The notes: generated from the letters alone by a model not told the origin. A stretch of DNA of 64,000 nucleotides from Streptococcus parasanguinis (GCF_032163505.1 NZ_CP134147.1:772501-836500), one strand, 5' to 3'; shown: positions 18,323 to 28,822, counted from the stretch's first letter. Numbers and translations are program-made.

Positions 18323-19636
18323 ATGAGTATGTTTTTAGATACAGCCAAGATTAAGGTCAAGGCTGGAAATGGCGGCGATGGCATGGTGGCTTTTCGTCGC
18401 GAAAAATATGTCCCTAATGGCGGACCTTGGGGTGGTGATGGAGGTCGTGGTGGCAATGTCATCTTCGTAGTAGACGAAGGCTTGCGTACCTTGATGGACT
18501 TCCGTTATAACAGGCATTTCAAAGCCCAAAATGGGGAAAAAGGAATGACCAAAGGGATGCACGGACGGGGAGCAGAAGATCTCTATGTACGAGTCCCTCA
18601 AGGAACGACCGTCCGAGATGCTGAGACTGGCAAGGTCATTACGGACCTAGTCGAGGATGGACAAGAGTACATTGTTGCCCACGGTGGCCGTGGCGGACGT
18701 GGAAACATTCGTTTTGCCACTCCTAAAAATCCAGCCCCAGAGATTTCTGAGAATGGGGAGCCTGGTCAGGAACGCGAACTCGAATTAGAACTCAAGGTCT
18801 TGGCAGACGTTGGTTTGGTTGGCTTTCCTTCTGTTGGGAAATCAACCCTTCTTAGTGTCATTACTTCAGCCAAACCAAAAATTGGTGCCTATCATTTTAC
18901 AACCATCGTTCCAAATTTGGGCATGGTTCGGACACCGTCAGGTGAATCCTTTGCAGTCGCGGACCTTCCTGGATTGATCGAAGGGGCTAGCCAAGGTGTC
19001 GGACTCGGAACCCAGTTCCTTCGTCACATCGAGCGCACCCGGGTTATCTTGCATGTTATTGATATGTCAGCCAGTGAAGGACGCGACCCTTACGAAGATT
19101 ATATTCAAATCAATAAAGAGCTTGAAACCTATAATCTTCGTTTGATGGAACGTCCTCAGATTATCGTGGCAAATAAGATGGATATGCCGGAGAGTCAAGA
19201 AAACTTGAAAGAGTTCAAGAAGAAATTGGCAGCCAATTACGATGAGTTTGATGAACTGCCACAGATTTTCCCGATCTCTAGTTTGGCGCATCAAGGTTTG
19301 GACAATTTGTTAGAAGCAACGGCAGAATTGTTAGACAAAACACCAGAATTCCTCTTGTATTCAGAAGACGAAATGGCTCAAGAAGAAGTCTACTATGGCT
19401 TTGATGAAGACCAGCCAGCCTTTGACATCAGTCGGGATGACGATGCCGCTTGGGTCTTGTCTGGTGAAAAACTTGAAAAACTCTTTAATATGACGAATTT
19501 CGATCGTGATGAAGCGGTCATGAAATTTGCTCGTCAATTGCGTGGCATGGGTGTTGATGAAGCTCTCCGTGCGCGTGGGGCAAAAGATGGCGATATCGTC
19601 CGGATCGGTAAATTTGAATTTGAGTTTGTAGATTAG
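18323..19636 (+). CDS. obgE: Obg-family GTPase ObgE/CgtA
   Basis: 437 aa. The glycine-rich Obg domain (about 1-158) includes [12 protein letters not shown]. The G domain (about 160-335) has G1 [10 protein letters not shown]3 DLPGLIEGA and G4 NKMD. The C-terminal OCT domain (about 360-437), found in Gram-positive Obg, is present. It is an essential GTPase associated with the 50S ribosome and the stringent response. It lies behind the DUF4044 gene and before a small hypothetical gene. Confidence 0.96.
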   Translation: MSMFLDTAKIKVKAGNGGDGMVAFRREKYVPNGGPWGGDGGRGGNVIFVVDEGLRTLMDFRYNRHFKAQNGEKGMTKGMHGRGAEDLYVRVPQGTTVRDAETGKVITDLVEDGQEYIVAHGGRGGRGNIRFATPKNPAPEISENGEPGQERELELELKVLADVGLVGFPSVGKSTLLSVITSAKPKIGAYHFTTIVPNLGMVRTPSGESFAVADLPGLIEGASQGVGLGTQFLRHIERTRVILHVIDMSASEGRDPYEDYIQINKELETYNLRLMERPQIIVANKMDMPESQENLKEFKKKLAANYDEFDELPQIFPISSLAHQGLDNLLEATAELLDKTPEFLLYSEDEMAQEEVYYGFDEDQPAFDISRDDDAAWVLSGEKLEKLFNMTNFDRDEAVMKFARQLRGMGVDEALRARGAKDGDIVRIGKFEFEFVD

Positions 19637-19687
19637 GATAGATCCCCAGCGGATCAAGGATTCCAAATAAGAAGTGAGGCTTTTTCA

Positions 19688-19852
19688 GTGGGAGATAAAC
19701 CAATATCTTTTCGAGATGAAAATGGAAATTTTGTTTCAGCAGCCGATGTTTGGAATGCTGAAAAACTAGAAGAACTCTTTAATACGCTAAATCCTAAGCG
19801 CAAATTGCGCTTACAAAGGGAAAAATTAGCAAAAGAAAATCAGCAGAAGTAA
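19688..19852 (+). CDS. Small streptococcal hypothetical protein downstream of obgE
   Basis: 54 aa from GTG 19688: starts MGDKPISFRDENGNFVSAAD and ends in a basic helix (NPKRKLRLQREKLAKENQQK). An SD-like GTGAGG lies about 10 nt upstream. Soluble, with no recognised domain. Translation looks real because the codon pattern is in frame and the gene fits tightly between obgE and ridA. I recall similar small GTG-start proteins at this place in other streptococci; function unknown. Confidence 0.7.
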   Translation: MGDKPISFRDENGNFVSAADVWNAEKLEELFNTLNPKRKLRLQREKLAKENQQK

Positions 19853-19870
19853 ATAGACTTGGAGAATACT

Positions 19871-20257
19871 ATGGCAAAAACAATTCATACAGATAAAGCA
19901 CCTGCAGCAATTGGACCTTATGTTCAAGGGAAAATCGTAGGGAATCTTCTCTTTGCAAGTGGACAAGTTCCCTTGTCACCTGAAACAGGTGAAATCATTG
20001 GAGAAACCATCCAAGAACAAACAGAGCAAGTCTTAAAGAACATTGGGGCTATTTTGGAAGAGGCAGGGACAGACTTTGACCACGTGGTGAAAACCACTTG
20101 TTTCTTAAGTGATATGAATGACTTTGTACCTTTTAATGAGGTCTATAAAACAGTTTTTACCACAGAGTTTCCAGCTCGATCTGCTGTTGAAGTAGCACGC
20201 CTGCCACGTGATGTGAAGGTTGAAATTGAAGTTATTGCGGAAATCAAAGCCAAATAA
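19871..20257 (+). CDS. ridA: RidA-family enamine/imine deaminase
   Basis: 128 aa from ATG 19871, with CTTGGAGA upstream. YjgF/RidA fold signature: APAAIGPYVQGKIVGNLLFASGQ near the N-terminus, and the substrate-binding Arg in FPARSAVEVARLPRDVKVEIEVIA near the C-terminus. It hydrolyses reactive 2-aminoacrylate and similar imines from PLP enzymes, protecting metabolism. A terminator follows at 20276. Confidence 0.93.
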   Translation: MAKTIHTDKAPAAIGPYVQGKIVGNLLFASGQVPLSPETGEIIGETIQEQTEQVLKNIGAILEEAGTDFDHVVKTTCFLSDMNDFVPFNEVYKTVFTTEFPARSAVEVARLPRDVKVEIEVIAEIKAK

Positions 20258-20275
20258 CCATTCAAAGACAAAAAG

Positions 20276-20316
20276 ACAGAGTGGAGAGCAGGAAACTGTA
20301 GGCCACTCTGTTTTAT
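20276..20316 (+). terminator. Terminator after ridA
   Basis: ACAGAGTGG (20276-20284) pairs with CCACTCTGT (20303-20311), followed by TTTATTT. Confidence 0.8.
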
Positions 20317-20331
20317 TTATGGGAGGAGAAA

Positions 20332-21222
20332 ATGACAGAAAGTAAGATTCAACTGGTCATGGTAACAGGGATGAGCGGTGCGGGTAAGACCGTTGCCATC
20401 CAATCGTTTGAGGATTTGGGTTACTTTACCATCGATAATATGCCACCGGCGCTCTTGCTGAAATTTATTGAGCTCATGCGCCACAGCCCAGATAACAATA
20501 AATTAGCCGTTGTTGTGGACATGCGGAGCCGTTCTTTTTTCAATGAAATTCGCACCATTTTGGATGAATTGGACAATCAAGAAGACCTGGATTTCAAAGT
20601 CTTGTTCTTGGATGCCACTGACAGTGAGTTGGTAGCACGATACAAGGAAACCCGTCGTAGCCATCCATTAGCGGCAGATGGCCGTGTCTTAGATGGGATT
20701 ACCCTAGAGCGCGAACTCTTGTCCCCTTTAAAAAATATCAGTCAAAATGTAGTGGATACGACTGAGTTGACACCTCGTAATTTGAGAAAAACGATCGCAG
20801 AACAATTTGCCAGTCAAGATAATCAGCCAGATTTTCGGGTTGAGGTCATGTCATTTGGGTTTAAATATGGCCTTCCGATCGATGCTGACCTTGTCTTTGA
20901 TGTGCGTTTCCTTCCAAATCCCTACTACAAATTGGAACTTCGGAATTTAACCGGTCAAGATCCAGCTGTCTATGATTACGTCATGGATCACCCTGAATCA
21001 GAGGACTTTTATCGTCACCTCCATGACTTGATCGTTCCTATTTTACCGTCTTATAAACGGGAGGGTAAATCCGTTCTCACCATTGCTATGGGATGTACCG
21101 GTGGGCAACACCGTTCAGTAGCCTTTGCAGAGCGCTTAGCGCATGATTTAGAAAAAAATTGGCAGGTCAATTGCAGTCATAGAGACAAGGACAGACGGAA
21201 AGAAACGGTGAATCGCTCATGA
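20332..21222 (+). CDS. rapZ: RNase adapter RapZ / YvcJ nucleotide-binding protein
   Basis: 296 aa. N-terminal P-loop GMSGAGKT (residues 13-20); C-terminal domain with [10 protein letters not shown]. In enterobacteria RapZ senses GlcN6P and guides RNase E to GlmZ; Firmicute YvcJ binds GTP and affects competence, but its mechanism is unclear. First gene of the conserved rapZ-yvcK-whiA block, overlapping yvcK by 4 nt. Confidence 0.94.
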   Translation: MTESKIQLVMVTGMSGAGKTVAIQSFEDLGYFTIDNMPPALLLKFIELMRHSPDNNKLAVVVDMRSRSFFNEIRTILDELDNQEDLDFKVLFLDATDSELVARYKETRRSHPLAADGRVLDGITLERELLSPLKNISQNVVDTTELTPRNLRKTIAEQFASQDNQPDFRVEVMSFGFKYGLPIDADLVFDVRFLPNPYYKLELRNLTGQDPAVYDYVMDHPESEDFYRHLHDLIVPILPSYKREGKSVLTIAMGCTGGQHRSVAFAERLAHDLEKNWQVNCSHRDKDRRKETVNRS

Positions 21223-22196
21223 GAAAACCTAAAGTAACCGTTATTGGAGGAGGAACAGGGATTTCTGTTATCCTCGATAGTCTGAGAAAGAAACCGGTCG
21301 ATATTACTGCCATCGTAACCGTTGCAGATGATGGCGGGAGTTCAGGTGAATTGCGGAAGAACATCCAAAAATTGACACCACCTGGAGATCTTCGAAATGT
21401 GCTGGTTGCCATGTCAGATATGCCTCGTTTTTATGAGAAGGTCTTTCAATACCGCTTTGCAGACGATGATGGACCTTTGGCCGGACACCCTTTGGGAAAC
21501 TTGATCATTGCAGGGATTTCAGAGATGCAAGGCTCGACCTATAATGCCATGCAGTTGTTAACCAAGTTCTTTCATACGACCGGCAAGATCTATCCTTCCA
21601 GTGATAGTCCCTTGACCCTTCATGCCGTCTTTCAAGATGGAAAAGAAGTGGTAGGAGAAAGCCACATTGCTAACTACACCGGCATGATTGATCATGTCTA
21701 TGTGACCAATACCTTTGATCAAGAGCGTCCAAAAGCTAGTAAGAAAGTGGTGGAAGCTATTCTTGAAAGTGATATGGTCGTCTTAGGTCCTGGTTCGCTC
21801 TTTACCTCGATCCTCCCTAATTTGATGATCGATGAGATTGGGAAAGCCATCCTTGAAACCAAGGCTCAGGTAGCCTATGTTTGTAACATCATGACCCAAA
21901 GAGGAGAAACCGAGCATTTCACAGACAGTGACCACGTTGCCGTTCTCCATAAACATTTGGGAGAGAAGTTCATCGATACGGTCCTTGTCAATATCAATCA
22001 GGTTCCCGCAGCTTACATGAACAGTAACAAATTTGATGAATACTTGGTGCAGGTAGAGCACGATTTCAAGGGGCTGCACTCGCAAGTTCCCCAAGTGATT
22101 TCTTCCGATTTCTTAAAGCTGGTCAATGGAGGAGCCTTTCATGATGGCGAAAAAGTAGTCGAAGAGTTGATGCAGATCGTGCAGGTGAGAAAATGA
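21219..22196 (+). CDS. yvcK: YvcK-family gluconeogenesis/cell-shape factor (CofD-like)
   Basis: 325 aa. N-terminal [14 protein letters not shown] nucleotide-binding loop and [10 protein letters not shown] motif of the CofD/YvcK fold. In Bacillus, YvcK is needed on gluconeogenic carbon sources and for PBP1 localisation, and it binds UDP-sugars. It overlaps rapZ and whiA by 4 nt on each side. Confidence 0.93.
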   Translation: MRKPKVTVIGGGTGISVILDSLRKKPVDITAIVTVADDGGSSGELRKNIQKLTPPGDLRNVLVAMSDMPRFYEKVFQYRFADDDGPLAGHPLGNLIIAGISEMQGSTYNAMQLLTKFFHTTGKIYPSSDSPLTLHAVFQDGKEVVGESHIANYTGMIDHVYVTNTFDQERPKASKKVVEAILESDMVVLGPGSLFTSILPNLMIDEIGKAILETKAQVAYVCNIMTQRGETEHFTDSDHVAVLHKHLGEKFIDTVLVNINQVPAAYMNSNKFDEYLVQVEHDFKGLHSQVPQVISSDFLKLVNGGAFHDGEKVVEELMQIVQVRK

Positions 22197-23110
22197 GTTT
22201 TACGGTTCGTGTAAAAGAAGAATTATTGTCTCTCAAGCGATTTGAAAAGAGTGAATTGGCTGCCATTATCAAGATGTCTGGAAGTCTTGGGATTTCAATG
22301 GGGGGCTTGACGCTCTCGGTGACGACAGAAAATGCCAAGATCGCTCGCCATATCTATGAATTGTTGCATCATTTTTATGAGGCCAAATCAGATATTCGCC
22401 ACCATCAAAAAACCAATTTGAAAAAGAATCGTGTTTACACAGTATTCTTGGATGAAAAGGTAGAAGAAATTTTAGCTGACTTGCATTTGGCAGATGCCTT
22501 CTTTGGGATTGAGACAGGCATTGATGCTAGTGTTTTAGAGGATGAAGTAGCCAGTCGTGCTTACCTTCGGGGAGCTTTTCTGTCGAGTGGTTCAATAAAA
22601 GATCCTGAAAAAGGGAAGTACCAGCTGGAAATTCATTCTGTTTATACAGACCACGCGGAAGGAATTGCCCTTCTCATGCAAGGATTTTTACTAGATGCGA
22701 AAACCATCGAGCGGAAAAAAGGAGTGGTGACCTATCTGCAACGAGCGGAAGATATTATTGATTTTCTAATTGTCGTAGAGGCCATGCAAGCCATGCAGGA
22801 ATTTGAGTCCATCAAGGTCATGAGAGAGACGCGCAATGACCTCAATCGGGCCAATAATGCCGAGATGGCCAATATCCAACGCACGGTCACAGCTAGTATG
22901 AAAACCATCAATAATATCAGTAAAATTGTGGATACAGTCGGTCTAGGAAGTTTACCAAGTGACCTACAAGAAGTTGCTTATATTCGAATGAACCATCCAG
23001 ATTATTCCATCCAGCAGATCGCTGATAGTTTGCAACAACCTATTTCAAAAAGCGGTGTTAACCACCGCTTACGTAAGATCAATAAGATCGCAGACGATTT
23101 AGACAAATAA
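22193..23110 (+). CDS. whiA: DNA-binding protein WhiA
   Basis: 305 aa. An N-terminal degenerate LAGLIDADG homing-endonuclease-like domain (about 1-200, [24 protein letters not shown]) is joined to a C-terminal helix-turn-helix (about 220-300, [20 protein letters not shown]). In Gram-positives WhiA affects cell division and chromosome segregation. Last gene of rapZ-yvcK-whiA. Confidence 0.95.
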   Translation: MSFTVRVKEELLSLKRFEKSELAAIIKMSGSLGISMGGLTLSVTTENAKIARHIYELLHHFYEAKSDIRHHQKTNLKKNRVYTVFLDEKVEEILADLHLADAFFGIETGIDASVLEDEVASRAYLRGAFLSSGSIKDPEKGKYQLEIHSVYTDHAEGIALLMQGFLLDAKTIERKKGVVTYLQRAEDIIDFLIVVEAMQAMQEFESIKVMRETRNDLNRANNAEMANIQRTVTASMKTINNISKIVDTVGLGSLPSDLQEVAYIRMNHPDYSIQQIADSLQQPISKSGVNHRLRKINKIADDLDK

Positions 23111-23151
23111 AAAAGGCCAAAGGTCTTTCATAATGAGGATAAAGTCTTTTT

Positions 23152-23290
23152 AAAAACTTTCCTTAGGTGAGTACGGACGTCAGCGAACTTCATAGAAGTT
23201 CCATGACTTAGTTTTGAGCCTAATGTCTCAAAACTCCCGAGTGCCTGAAACGTATTGTTTCAGGCACTTTTCTCACAGCGGAAAGTTTTT
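23152..23290 (-). ncRNA. Putative structured RNA element, copy A
   Basis: An 11-bp perfect outer stem (AAAAACTTTCC at 23152-23162 with GGAAAGTTTTT at 23280-23290) closes a junction with GTGAG/CTCAC and three hairpins: GTCA..GAACTT/AAGTTC..TGAC (23179-23207), GTTTTGAG/CTCAAAAC (23211-23234) and GTGCCTGAAAC/GTTTCAGGCAC (23241-23267). It aligns end to end with copy B at 41472-41609 in inverted orientation, with compensatory changes. The strand is assigned from a G-U pair in copy B and is uncertain. In that orientation it lies downstream of the flavin reductase gene. It fills most of the 290-bp gap between whiA and that gene. Confidence 0.65.
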
Positions 23291-23400
23291 GTATTTTCTT
23301 GATTCAAACTAAAAATAGGAACTCATTTTTACTTCTTTGCAGAATCGATTAACTTAAAATAGTTTGACTTCAATTTAAAAAAGGCCAAAGGCCTTTTTTA

Positions 23401-24369
23401 TTATAAACTTGTTGAGTGGGTTGGTTGGACTTTCTTATCTGGATAGATGTAGTTGATGGCATTGTTTACAGCTGTTGGGGCTTCCCCTAAGCCTGTAGCG
23501 ATGAGATCGATCTTTCCTTCATAGAAGCAGCAGTCTCCACAAGCATAAATTCCAGGAAGGCTGGTTTCTTGTTTTTGGTTGACCTTGATTTTATGGCGTT
23601 GCAATTCTACACCCCATTCTTTCAAGTTTCCGATTGAAGATTTAAAGCCATAGTTGACAAATAAGTGATCAATCGGAATGAGTTCGGTTTCATCGGTTTT
23701 AACTTTTGTGATTTCAAGATGAGTGGCATGACCATTTTCGCCAATCAAGCGGCTAGGAACAAATGGTGTTTTGATGCTAACAGAAGATTGTTTGAGTTCT
23801 TCTACACTATGTTCTAAAGCACGGAAGTTATCCCGACGATGAATGATCGTAGTTGGAGCAATCTTGTCAAAAGCAAGAGCCCAGTCTACAGCAGAGTCTC
23901 CACCACCAAGGACGGTCACCTGCTGTCCTTCATATTGTTGGATGTTCGAAACATGATAGTGGACGTTATCAAAGTCTTCAGCTCCCTCAATGTCAAGGGC
24001 ACGTGGCTTAAAGGCACCACCGCCCATGGCTATAATGACTGCTTTAGACTGATGCACTTGGCGAGAAGTAGTGATGGTGAAGAGGTCGCCTTCTTTTCGA
24101 ATATCCTCTACAGTTTCATTGAGAAAGATCGGTGTATCAAACCGTTTGACTTGCTCGATCAAGCGGTTGCTCAATTCTTCACCAGTCAAATTGGTAAAGC
24201 CAGGTACATCGAGGATACTCTTTTCTGGATAGAGAATAGCTGGTTGCCCTCCCAGTTGAGGTAAGGAATCAATCAGTTTGACTTTTACTTGGCGCATATT
24301 GCCATAAAAAGCAGCAAACAGACCAACTGGTCCGCCCCCAACAATCGTAATATCATAAATTTCTGACAT
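23401..24369 (-). CDS. Ferredoxin/flavodoxin-NADP+ reductase, type 2 (YumC-like)
   Basis: 322 aa, thioredoxin-reductase fold. The FAD-binding GGGPVGLFAAFYGN is at about residue 10, the NADP-binding GGGDSAVDWA at about 155, and the second FAD motif ACGDCCFYEGK at about 274. The redox CxxC of thioredoxin reductases in the NADP domain is absent, which points to the ferredoxin-NADP reductase subgroup. Likely supplies reduced ferredoxin or flavodoxin. Monocistronic on the - strand. Confidence 0.88.
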   Translation of the reverse strand: MSEIYDITIVGGGPVGLFAAFYGNMRQVKVKLIDSLPQLGGQPAILYPEKSILDVPGFTNLTGEELSNRLIEQVKRFDTPIFLNETVEDIRKEGDLFTITTSRQVHQSKAVIIAMGGGAFKPRALDIEGAEDFDNVHYHVSNIQQYEGQQVTVLGGGDSAVDWALAFDKIAPTTIIHRRDNFRALEHSVEELKQSSVSIKTPFVPSRLIGENGHATHLEITKVKTDETELIPIDHLFVNYGFKSSIGNLKEWGVELQRHKIKVNQKQETSLPGIYACGDCCFYEGKIDLIATGLGEAPTAVNNAINYIYPDKKVQPTHSTSL

Positions 24370-24484
24370 GGTATCTCCTTCAGGGTTTTCTTTGTTTCCA
24401 TTGTATCATAAAATGGGAATAATGAAAAAGTTGGAAAAAGAAATGACATGAAGGCTAGGAGGGCTAGAAAAGTTTCAAAAGATC

Positions 24485-24513
24485 TTGACAGCGTCCTTAA
24501 AGTGTGATAAAAT
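24485..24513 (+). promoter_or_regulatory. Promoter of rpsU
   Basis: Consensus -35 TTGACA (24485-24490), 17-nt spacer, -10 TAAAAT (24508-24513). Confidence 0.85.
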
Positions 24514-24547
24514 TATTAAGATTTTAGACTTGAAGGGAGTGAAAAAT

Positions 24548-24724
24548 ATGTCAAAAACAGTAGTACGTAAGAATGAATCTCTTGACGATGCTCTTCGTCG
24601 TTTCAAACGTGCGGTTACTAAAGCTGGTACTCTTCAAGAAACACGCAAACGTGAATTCTATGAAAAACCTTCTGTAAAACGTAAACGTAAATCAGAAGCA
24701 GCTCGTAAACGTAAAAAATTCTAA
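24548..24724 (+). CDS. rpsU: 30S ribosomal protein S21
   Basis: 58 aa, [20 protein letters not shown] start and a very basic C-terminus ([15 protein letters not shown]), both typical of S21. The start at 24548 has GAAGGGAG upstream; a longer frame from 24485 would begin in the promoter and is rejected. In other Firmicutes rpsU often joins dnaG-rpoD; here mscL is inserted between them on the other strand. Confidence 0.97.
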
Positions 24725-24735
24725 TTGAATACAAG

Positions 24736-24757
24736 AACAGACTTCGGTCTGTTTTTT
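24736..24757 (+). terminator. Terminator of rpsU
   Basis: AACAGAC-TTCG-GTCTGTT with a stable UUCG tetraloop, followed by T6. Confidence 0.92.
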
Positions 24758-24780
24758 GTTTCTCTAGAAAAATTGAAGAC

Positions 24781-24811
24781 AAAAAAGCCGACCTTCTAGC
24801 TAGAAGATCGG
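24781..24811 (-). terminator. Terminator of mscL
   Basis: CCGACCTTCTA (24788-24798) and TAGAAGATCGG (24801-24811) form the stem; the A run at 24781-24786 is the T run on the - strand. Confidence 0.85.
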
Positions 24812-24825
24812 ATCTTTTTATCTGA

Positions 24826-25206
24826 TTATTTGTTTGCAAGCAAGTCGCGGATTTCAGTAAGCAACTCTTCTTGAGTAGGAGCAGGAGCTTCTTCTTCGAC
24901 AGCTTCTTCTTTTTTACCAAGGTTTTGAGCTTTCTCTGCAGCTTTCACTACAAAGAAAAGAACAGTACCAACAACAAGGAAATTAATAACAGCGCTCAAG
25001 AAGCTACCGTAAGCAACACCGTTCCATGACAATTGTGCAATATTTTCAACATGAGCAGCTTTCAAAGCTGGGTTCAAAATAAGTGGAGTGATGATATCGT
25101 TAACAAATGATGTTACGATAGCTCCGAATGCAGCTCCGATAACGACTGCAACAGCAAGGTCAACAACGTTCCCACGAAGGAGAAAAGCTTTCAAATCTTT
25201 TAACAT
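24826..25206 (-). CDS. mscL: Large-conductance mechanosensitive channel MscL
   Basis: 126 aa. N-terminal amphipathic helix MLKDLKAFLLRGNVVDLAVAV, TM1 (about 15-42), a periplasmic loop, TM2 (about 65-90) and a Glu-rich C-terminal helical bundle (EEAVEEEAPAPTQEELLTEI). It opens under membrane tension to release solutes during hypo-osmotic shock. It has its own promoter and terminator. Confidence 0.96.
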   Translation of the reverse strand: MLKDLKAFLLRGNVVDLAVAVVIGAAFGAIVTSFVNDIITPLILNPALKAAHVENIAQLSWNGVAYGSFLSAVINFLVVGTVLFFVVKAAEKAQNLGKKEEAVEEEAPAPTQEELLTEIRDLLANK

Positions 25207-25246
25207 ATCCTAAATATGTCCTTTCATAATAATTTTTTACTATGAT

Positions 25247-25275
25247 AGTATAACGGAAAAATATTCGACTGACAA
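25247..25275 (-). promoter_or_regulatory. Promoter of mscL
   Basis: On the - strand: -35 TTGTCA (25270-25275), 17-nt spacer, -10 TATACT (25247-25252). The leader to the ATG is about 35 nt. Confidence 0.75.
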
Positions 25276-25421
25276 GGAATATGCCTCATTTTTTTAAAAT
25301 TAGTGATAAAGGTTGAAAATCTTTTCTTTTATGTGTGAAATCGGTAGGAAAAAATTTACTTTTACTAACTTTTAGTATAAAATATAAAGTGATAATCTAT
25401 GGTAAAATGGAGGCACTGTTT

Positions 25422-27200
25422 ATGGTTGATAAAGAGCTAATTGCAGAAATTAAAAACAGTGTAAACATTGTTGAAGTTATTGGTGAAGTTGTTTCTTTGA
25501 CCAAGGCTGGCCGTAATTTTTTAGGGCTCTGTCCTTTTCATGGTGAAAAGACTCCTTCTTTTAATGTCGTTGAAGACAAGCAGTTTTACCATTGTTTTGG
25601 ATGTGGTCGCTCGGGAGATGTCTTTAAGTTTATTGAGGAATACCGTGGAGTCGTTTTTATGGATGCGGTCCAGATCGTAGCAGAAAAAGCGGGTATTGCG
25701 CTTCAGTACCAAGCAAGGCCGGCTCAACCAACGTCTATCAATCCCAACCAAGAACTTTATGAGATTCATCAGGAAGCCAGTAAGTTCTACCAGGCGATTC
25801 TGATGACGACAAAGATGGGAGAAGAAGCGCGAAATTATCTGCATGAACGTGGATTGACGGATGAGGTCATCCGACATTTTCAATTGGGCTTAGCCCCAGC
25901 AGAAGGGAATTATCTCTATCGAAATCTCTCTGAGAAGTTCTCTGAGAAAGTGATTACCGATTCGGGGTTATTCACAATCTCAGATGCTGGAACAGTTTTT
26001 GATGCCTTTCAGGATCGGATTATGTTTCCTTTGACGGATGATAGTGGACGTGTCATTGCTTTTTCTGGTAGACTGTGGAAACTAACGGATGATGGCAGTC
26101 ATCAAGCCAAGTATAAGAATAGTCGAAGTACCCGTCTATTTAATAAGAGTTATGAACTTTATCATTTGGATCAAGCTAAGACGAGCGCCAAAAAGCAACA
26201 TGAAATGTATATCATGGAAGGCTTTATGGATGTCATTGCGGCTTATCGAGCTGGGATTGAAAATGCAGTCGCCTCTATGGGGACAGCCTTGACACCAGAG
26301 CACGTCCAGCACCTGTCTCATTTTACCAAAAAGGTCATTTTGACCTATGATGGGGATAAGGCGGGACTTGAAGCAACCGCTAAGGCCTTGGATATCTTGC
26401 AGGATCTGGAGTTGGAGATCGTCCGTATCCCTGATCAGATGGATCCCGATGAGTACCTCAAAAAGACCTCCCCAGAAGATCTAGCTTCCCTCTTGAAGAA
26501 TTCGCGGATCAGTAAGGTTGAATTCTTGATGCACTACTGGAAACCCCAGTATATTGAGAACTTACAGGCACAGATTGAGTTTGTCGAGAAGCTGGCACCG
26601 ATGATCGCCCAGACGCGCTCCATCACAGCGCAAAACACCTATATTTATAAGTTGGCAGATTTATTGCCAGACTTTGATTATTTGCAGATTGAGCAGATTG
26701 TCAATAATAGTCGCTTGCATCAACGGCAGGAGGATCAAAGTGGTGGACGATCAAGAACGTCGAATTTTTCAGTCGATCTCCTGCCTAATCGTGGGATGAC
26801 GCGCTTGATCAAGGCGGAAAATCATTTATTAAGTAGGATGAAAGATTTTCCAATGGTGCTTAATGATTACCGTTTGCGACCTGATTTTGTCTTTGACACA
26901 CCGGAGTTACAGATCTTGTACCAATTACTCTGTCAAAATGGAGAAGTCACATCTCAGGATTTGTCCGAGCAACCTGAAGGGGTCCAGCACGCCTGGTACC
27001 GGATGGTAGAAGAAGATTTGCCAGAAGAGATAGCGGATGGTGAATTAGAAGAAGTGGAAGAAACGCGAAATCGTGAGCTTCTTCGCAAAGAAAGTCAACA
27101 AATTGGAAATAAAGTGAAGGAAGCTTCCTCGACAGGGGATGCGGAAAAAGCTTTATTGGAACTCGAGCGTTTGATCGCTCAAAAAAGAAGAATGGAGTAG
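25422..27200 (+). CDS. dnaG: DNA primase
   Basis: 592 aa from ATG 25422, chosen because TGGAGG sits 8 nt upstream; the longer frame from 25335 runs through an AT-rich promoter region. The N-terminal CHC2 zinc finger has Cys37, His40, Cys58 and Cys61. The TOPRIM catalytic core includes [10 protein letters not shown] and TYDGDKAG. The C-terminal helicase-interaction domain is present. It makes RNA primers for replication. rpoD follows 2 nt later, as in the classic macromolecular synthesis operon. Confidence 0.96.
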   Translation: MVDKELIAEIKNSVNIVEVIGEVVSLTKAGRNFLGLCPFHGEKTPSFNVVEDKQFYHCFGCGRSGDVFKFIEEYRGVVFMDAVQIVAEKAGIALQYQARPAQPTSINPNQELYEIHQEASKFYQAILMTTKMGEEARNYLHERGLTDEVIRHFQLGLAPAEGNYLYRNLSEKFSEKVITDSGLFTISDAGTVFDAFQDRIMFPLTDDSGRVIAFSGRLWKLTDDGSHQAKYKNSRSTRLFNKSYELYHLDQAKTSAKKQHEMYIMEGFMDVIAAYRAGIENAVASMGTALTPEHVQHLSHFTKKVILTYDGDKAGLEATAKALDILQDLELEIVRIPDQMDPDEYLKKTSPEDLASLLKNSRISKVEFLMHYWKPQYIENLQAQIEFVEKLAPMIAQTRSITAQNTYIYKLADLLPDFDYLQIEQIVNNSRLHQRQEDQSGGRSRTSNFSVDLLPNRGMTRLIKAENHLLSRMKDFPMVLNDYRLRPDFVFDTPELQILYQLLCQNGEVTSQDLSEQPEGVQHAWYRMVEEDLPEEIADGELEEVEETRNRELLRKESQQIGNKVKEASSTGDAEKALLELERLIAQKRRME

Positions 27201-27202
27201 GA

Positions 27203-28312
27203 ATGGCTAAAGAACAAAAAGATATTACAACATTGGACGTTCAAATTGCAGAGTTTATTCGCAGCCACAAGAAAAGTGGAACTGCAACAGATGATGAAAT
27301 TAATGACAAGTTGGTTATTCCATTCACACTAGATGCAGATGGGATTGAAGATCTTTTGCAACGGATTCAAGATGCAGGAATTTCGATCACGGATAAAGAT
27401 GGTAACCCAAGTGCGCGTGTGTTGAACAATGAAGAAGAGCCAGAATTGTCAGATGAGGAATTGCTTGGAAGCAACTCTGCCAAGGTCAACGACCCAGTAC
27501 GGATGTACTTGAAAGAAATTGGGGTTGTTCCTCTTTTGACAAATGAAGAAGAACAAGAATTGGCTATCTTAGTGGAACAAGGTGACTTGGAAGCCAAGCA
27601 ACGTCTTGCAGAAGCCAACCTTCGTTTGGTTGTATCCATTGCGAAACGTTACGTTGGTCGTGGAATGCAATTTTTGGATTTGATCCAAGAAGGAAATATG
27701 GGCTTGATGAAGGCCGTTGATAAGTTTGACTATACCAAAGGGTTCAAGTTCTCTACCTATGCTACTTGGTGGATTCGTCAGGCTATCACTCGTGCCATTG
27801 CAGACCAAGCACGGACCATTCGGATCCCTGTTCACATGGTGGAAACCATTAACAAGTTGGTTCGTGAACAACGCAATCTCTTGCAAGAATTGGGACAAGA
27901 CCCAACGCCTGAACAAATCGCTGAACGCATGGATATGACGCCTGATAAGGTACGCGAAATCTTGAAGATTGCCCAAGAGCCTGTTTCTTTGGAAACGCCA
28001 ATCGGGGAAGAAGACGATAGCCATTTGGGAGATTTCATCGAAGATGAAGTGATTGAAAATCCAGTAGACTACACCACTCGTGTGGTTCTACGTGAACAAT
28101 TAGATGAAGTCCTCGATACCCTGACAGACCGTGAAGAAAACGTACTTCGTTTACGTTTCGGTTTGGATGATGGAAAAATGCGGACCTTGGAAGATGTGGG
28201 TAAAGTCTTCAACGTGACCCGTGAACGGATCCGTCAGATCGAAGCCAAAGCCCTCCGTAAACTCCGCCACCCAAGCAGAAGCAAACCATTGCGTGACTTT
28301 ATAGAGGATTAA
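27203..28312 (+). CDS. rpoD: Primary sigma factor RpoD (sigma-70/sigma-A)
   Basis: 369 aa. Region 1.1 at the N-terminus; region 1.2 [11 protein letters not shown]; region 2 including the -10 recognition [14 protein letters not shown]; region 3; and region 4 with the -35 helix-turn-helix [28 protein letters not shown]. Directs housekeeping transcription. It is coupled to dnaG, and two hairpins with T runs follow. Confidence 0.97.
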   Translation: MAKEQKDITTLDVQIAEFIRSHKKSGTATDDEINDKLVIPFTLDADGIEDLLQRIQDAGISITDKDGNPSARVLNNEEEPELSDEELLGSNSAKVNDPVRMYLKEIGVVPLLTNEEEQELAILVEQGDLEAKQRLAEANLRLVVSIAKRYVGRGMQFLDLIQEGNMGLMKAVDKFDYTKGFKFSTYATWWIRQAITRAIADQARTIRIPVHMVETINKLVREQRNLLQELGQDPTPEQIAERMDMTPDKVREILKIAQEPVSLETPIGEEDDSHLGDFIEDEVIENPVDYTTRVVLREQLDEVLDTLTDREENVLRLRFGLDDGKMRTLEDVGKVFNVTRERIRQIEAKALRKLRHPSRSKPLRDFIED

Positions 28313-28333
28313 AAATGTCCAGTGGACATTTTT
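28311..28333 (+). terminator. First hairpin after rpoD
   Basis: AAAAATGTCC pairs with GGACATTTTT around AGT; it overlaps the stop codon region and ends in T5. Confidence 0.75.
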
Positions 28334-28363
28334 AACGGTCGCCTAGAAATGAAGAAGCGACCC

Positions 28364-28382
28364 AGGTCCTGCGGACCTTTTT
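28364..28382 (+). terminator. Second hairpin after rpoD
   Basis: AGGTCC (28364-28369) pairs with GGACCT (28373-28378), then T5. Two hairpins in tandem may reduce but not abolish readthrough into the DUF59 gene. Confidence 0.65.
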
Positions 28383-28434
28383 AACCCGAGCCAAGAAATT
28401 CTATCGAGAGTAAATAGCAGAAAAAGGAAGTCAT

Positions 28435-28764
28435 ATGGCATATACAACTGAGCAAATTGAAGAAATTAAAAATAAAATCTTAAATGCTTTGGAAGAGGTA
28501 ATCGATCCTGAGCTTGGGATTGATATTGTCAATTTAGGTCTTGTCTACGAGATCCATTTTGACGGTGAAACTGGAGCAACCATCATTGATATGACCCTAA
28601 CGACCATGGGGTGTCCATTAGCGGATCTTCTGACAGATCAGATTCATGATGTTTTAGCAGAAGTAGAAGAAGTGACATCAGTGGATGTGAAGTTGGTCTG
28701 GTACCCTGCTTGGACGGTTGAAAAGATGAGCCGTTATGCACGGATCGCACTTGGAATTAGTTAA
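28435..28764 (+). CDS. DUF59/MIP18-type metal-sulfur cluster assembly factor
   Basis: 109 aa. The MIP18 core is clear: EEVIDPELGIDIVNLGLVYEI followed by DMTLTTMGCPLADLL with the conserved Cys. SufT/PaaD-like proteins help to insert Fe-S clusters. It stands alone after rpoD, as in other streptococci; the SD is AAAGGAAG. A strong terminator follows. Confidence 0.88.
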   Translation: MAYTTEQIEEIKNKILNALEEVIDPELGIDIVNLGLVYEIHFDGETGATIIDMTLTTMGCPLADLLTDQIHDVLAEVEEVTSVDVKLVWYPAWTVEKMSRYARIALGIS

Positions 28765-28779
28765 ACATTCTATGCATCA

Positions 28780-28822
28780 AAATAAATCAGAGGTTGGGGT
28801 TTCCCTAACCTCTGATTTATTT
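28780..28822 (+). terminator. Strong terminator after the DUF59 gene
   Basis: AATAAATCAGAGGTT (28781-28795) and AACCTCTGATTTATT (28807-28821) form a 15-bp perfect stem. Confidence 0.9.

Noticed and set aside
23401..24369. Thioredoxin reductase annotation
   Set aside because: The CxxC redox motif in the NADP-binding domain is missing; the sequence fits type 2 ferredoxin-NADP reductase.
24618..24920. Lys/Leu-rich - strand ORF over rpsU and mscL end
   Set aside because: It overlaps a ribosomal protein gene and two terminators and has no SD; a codon artefact.
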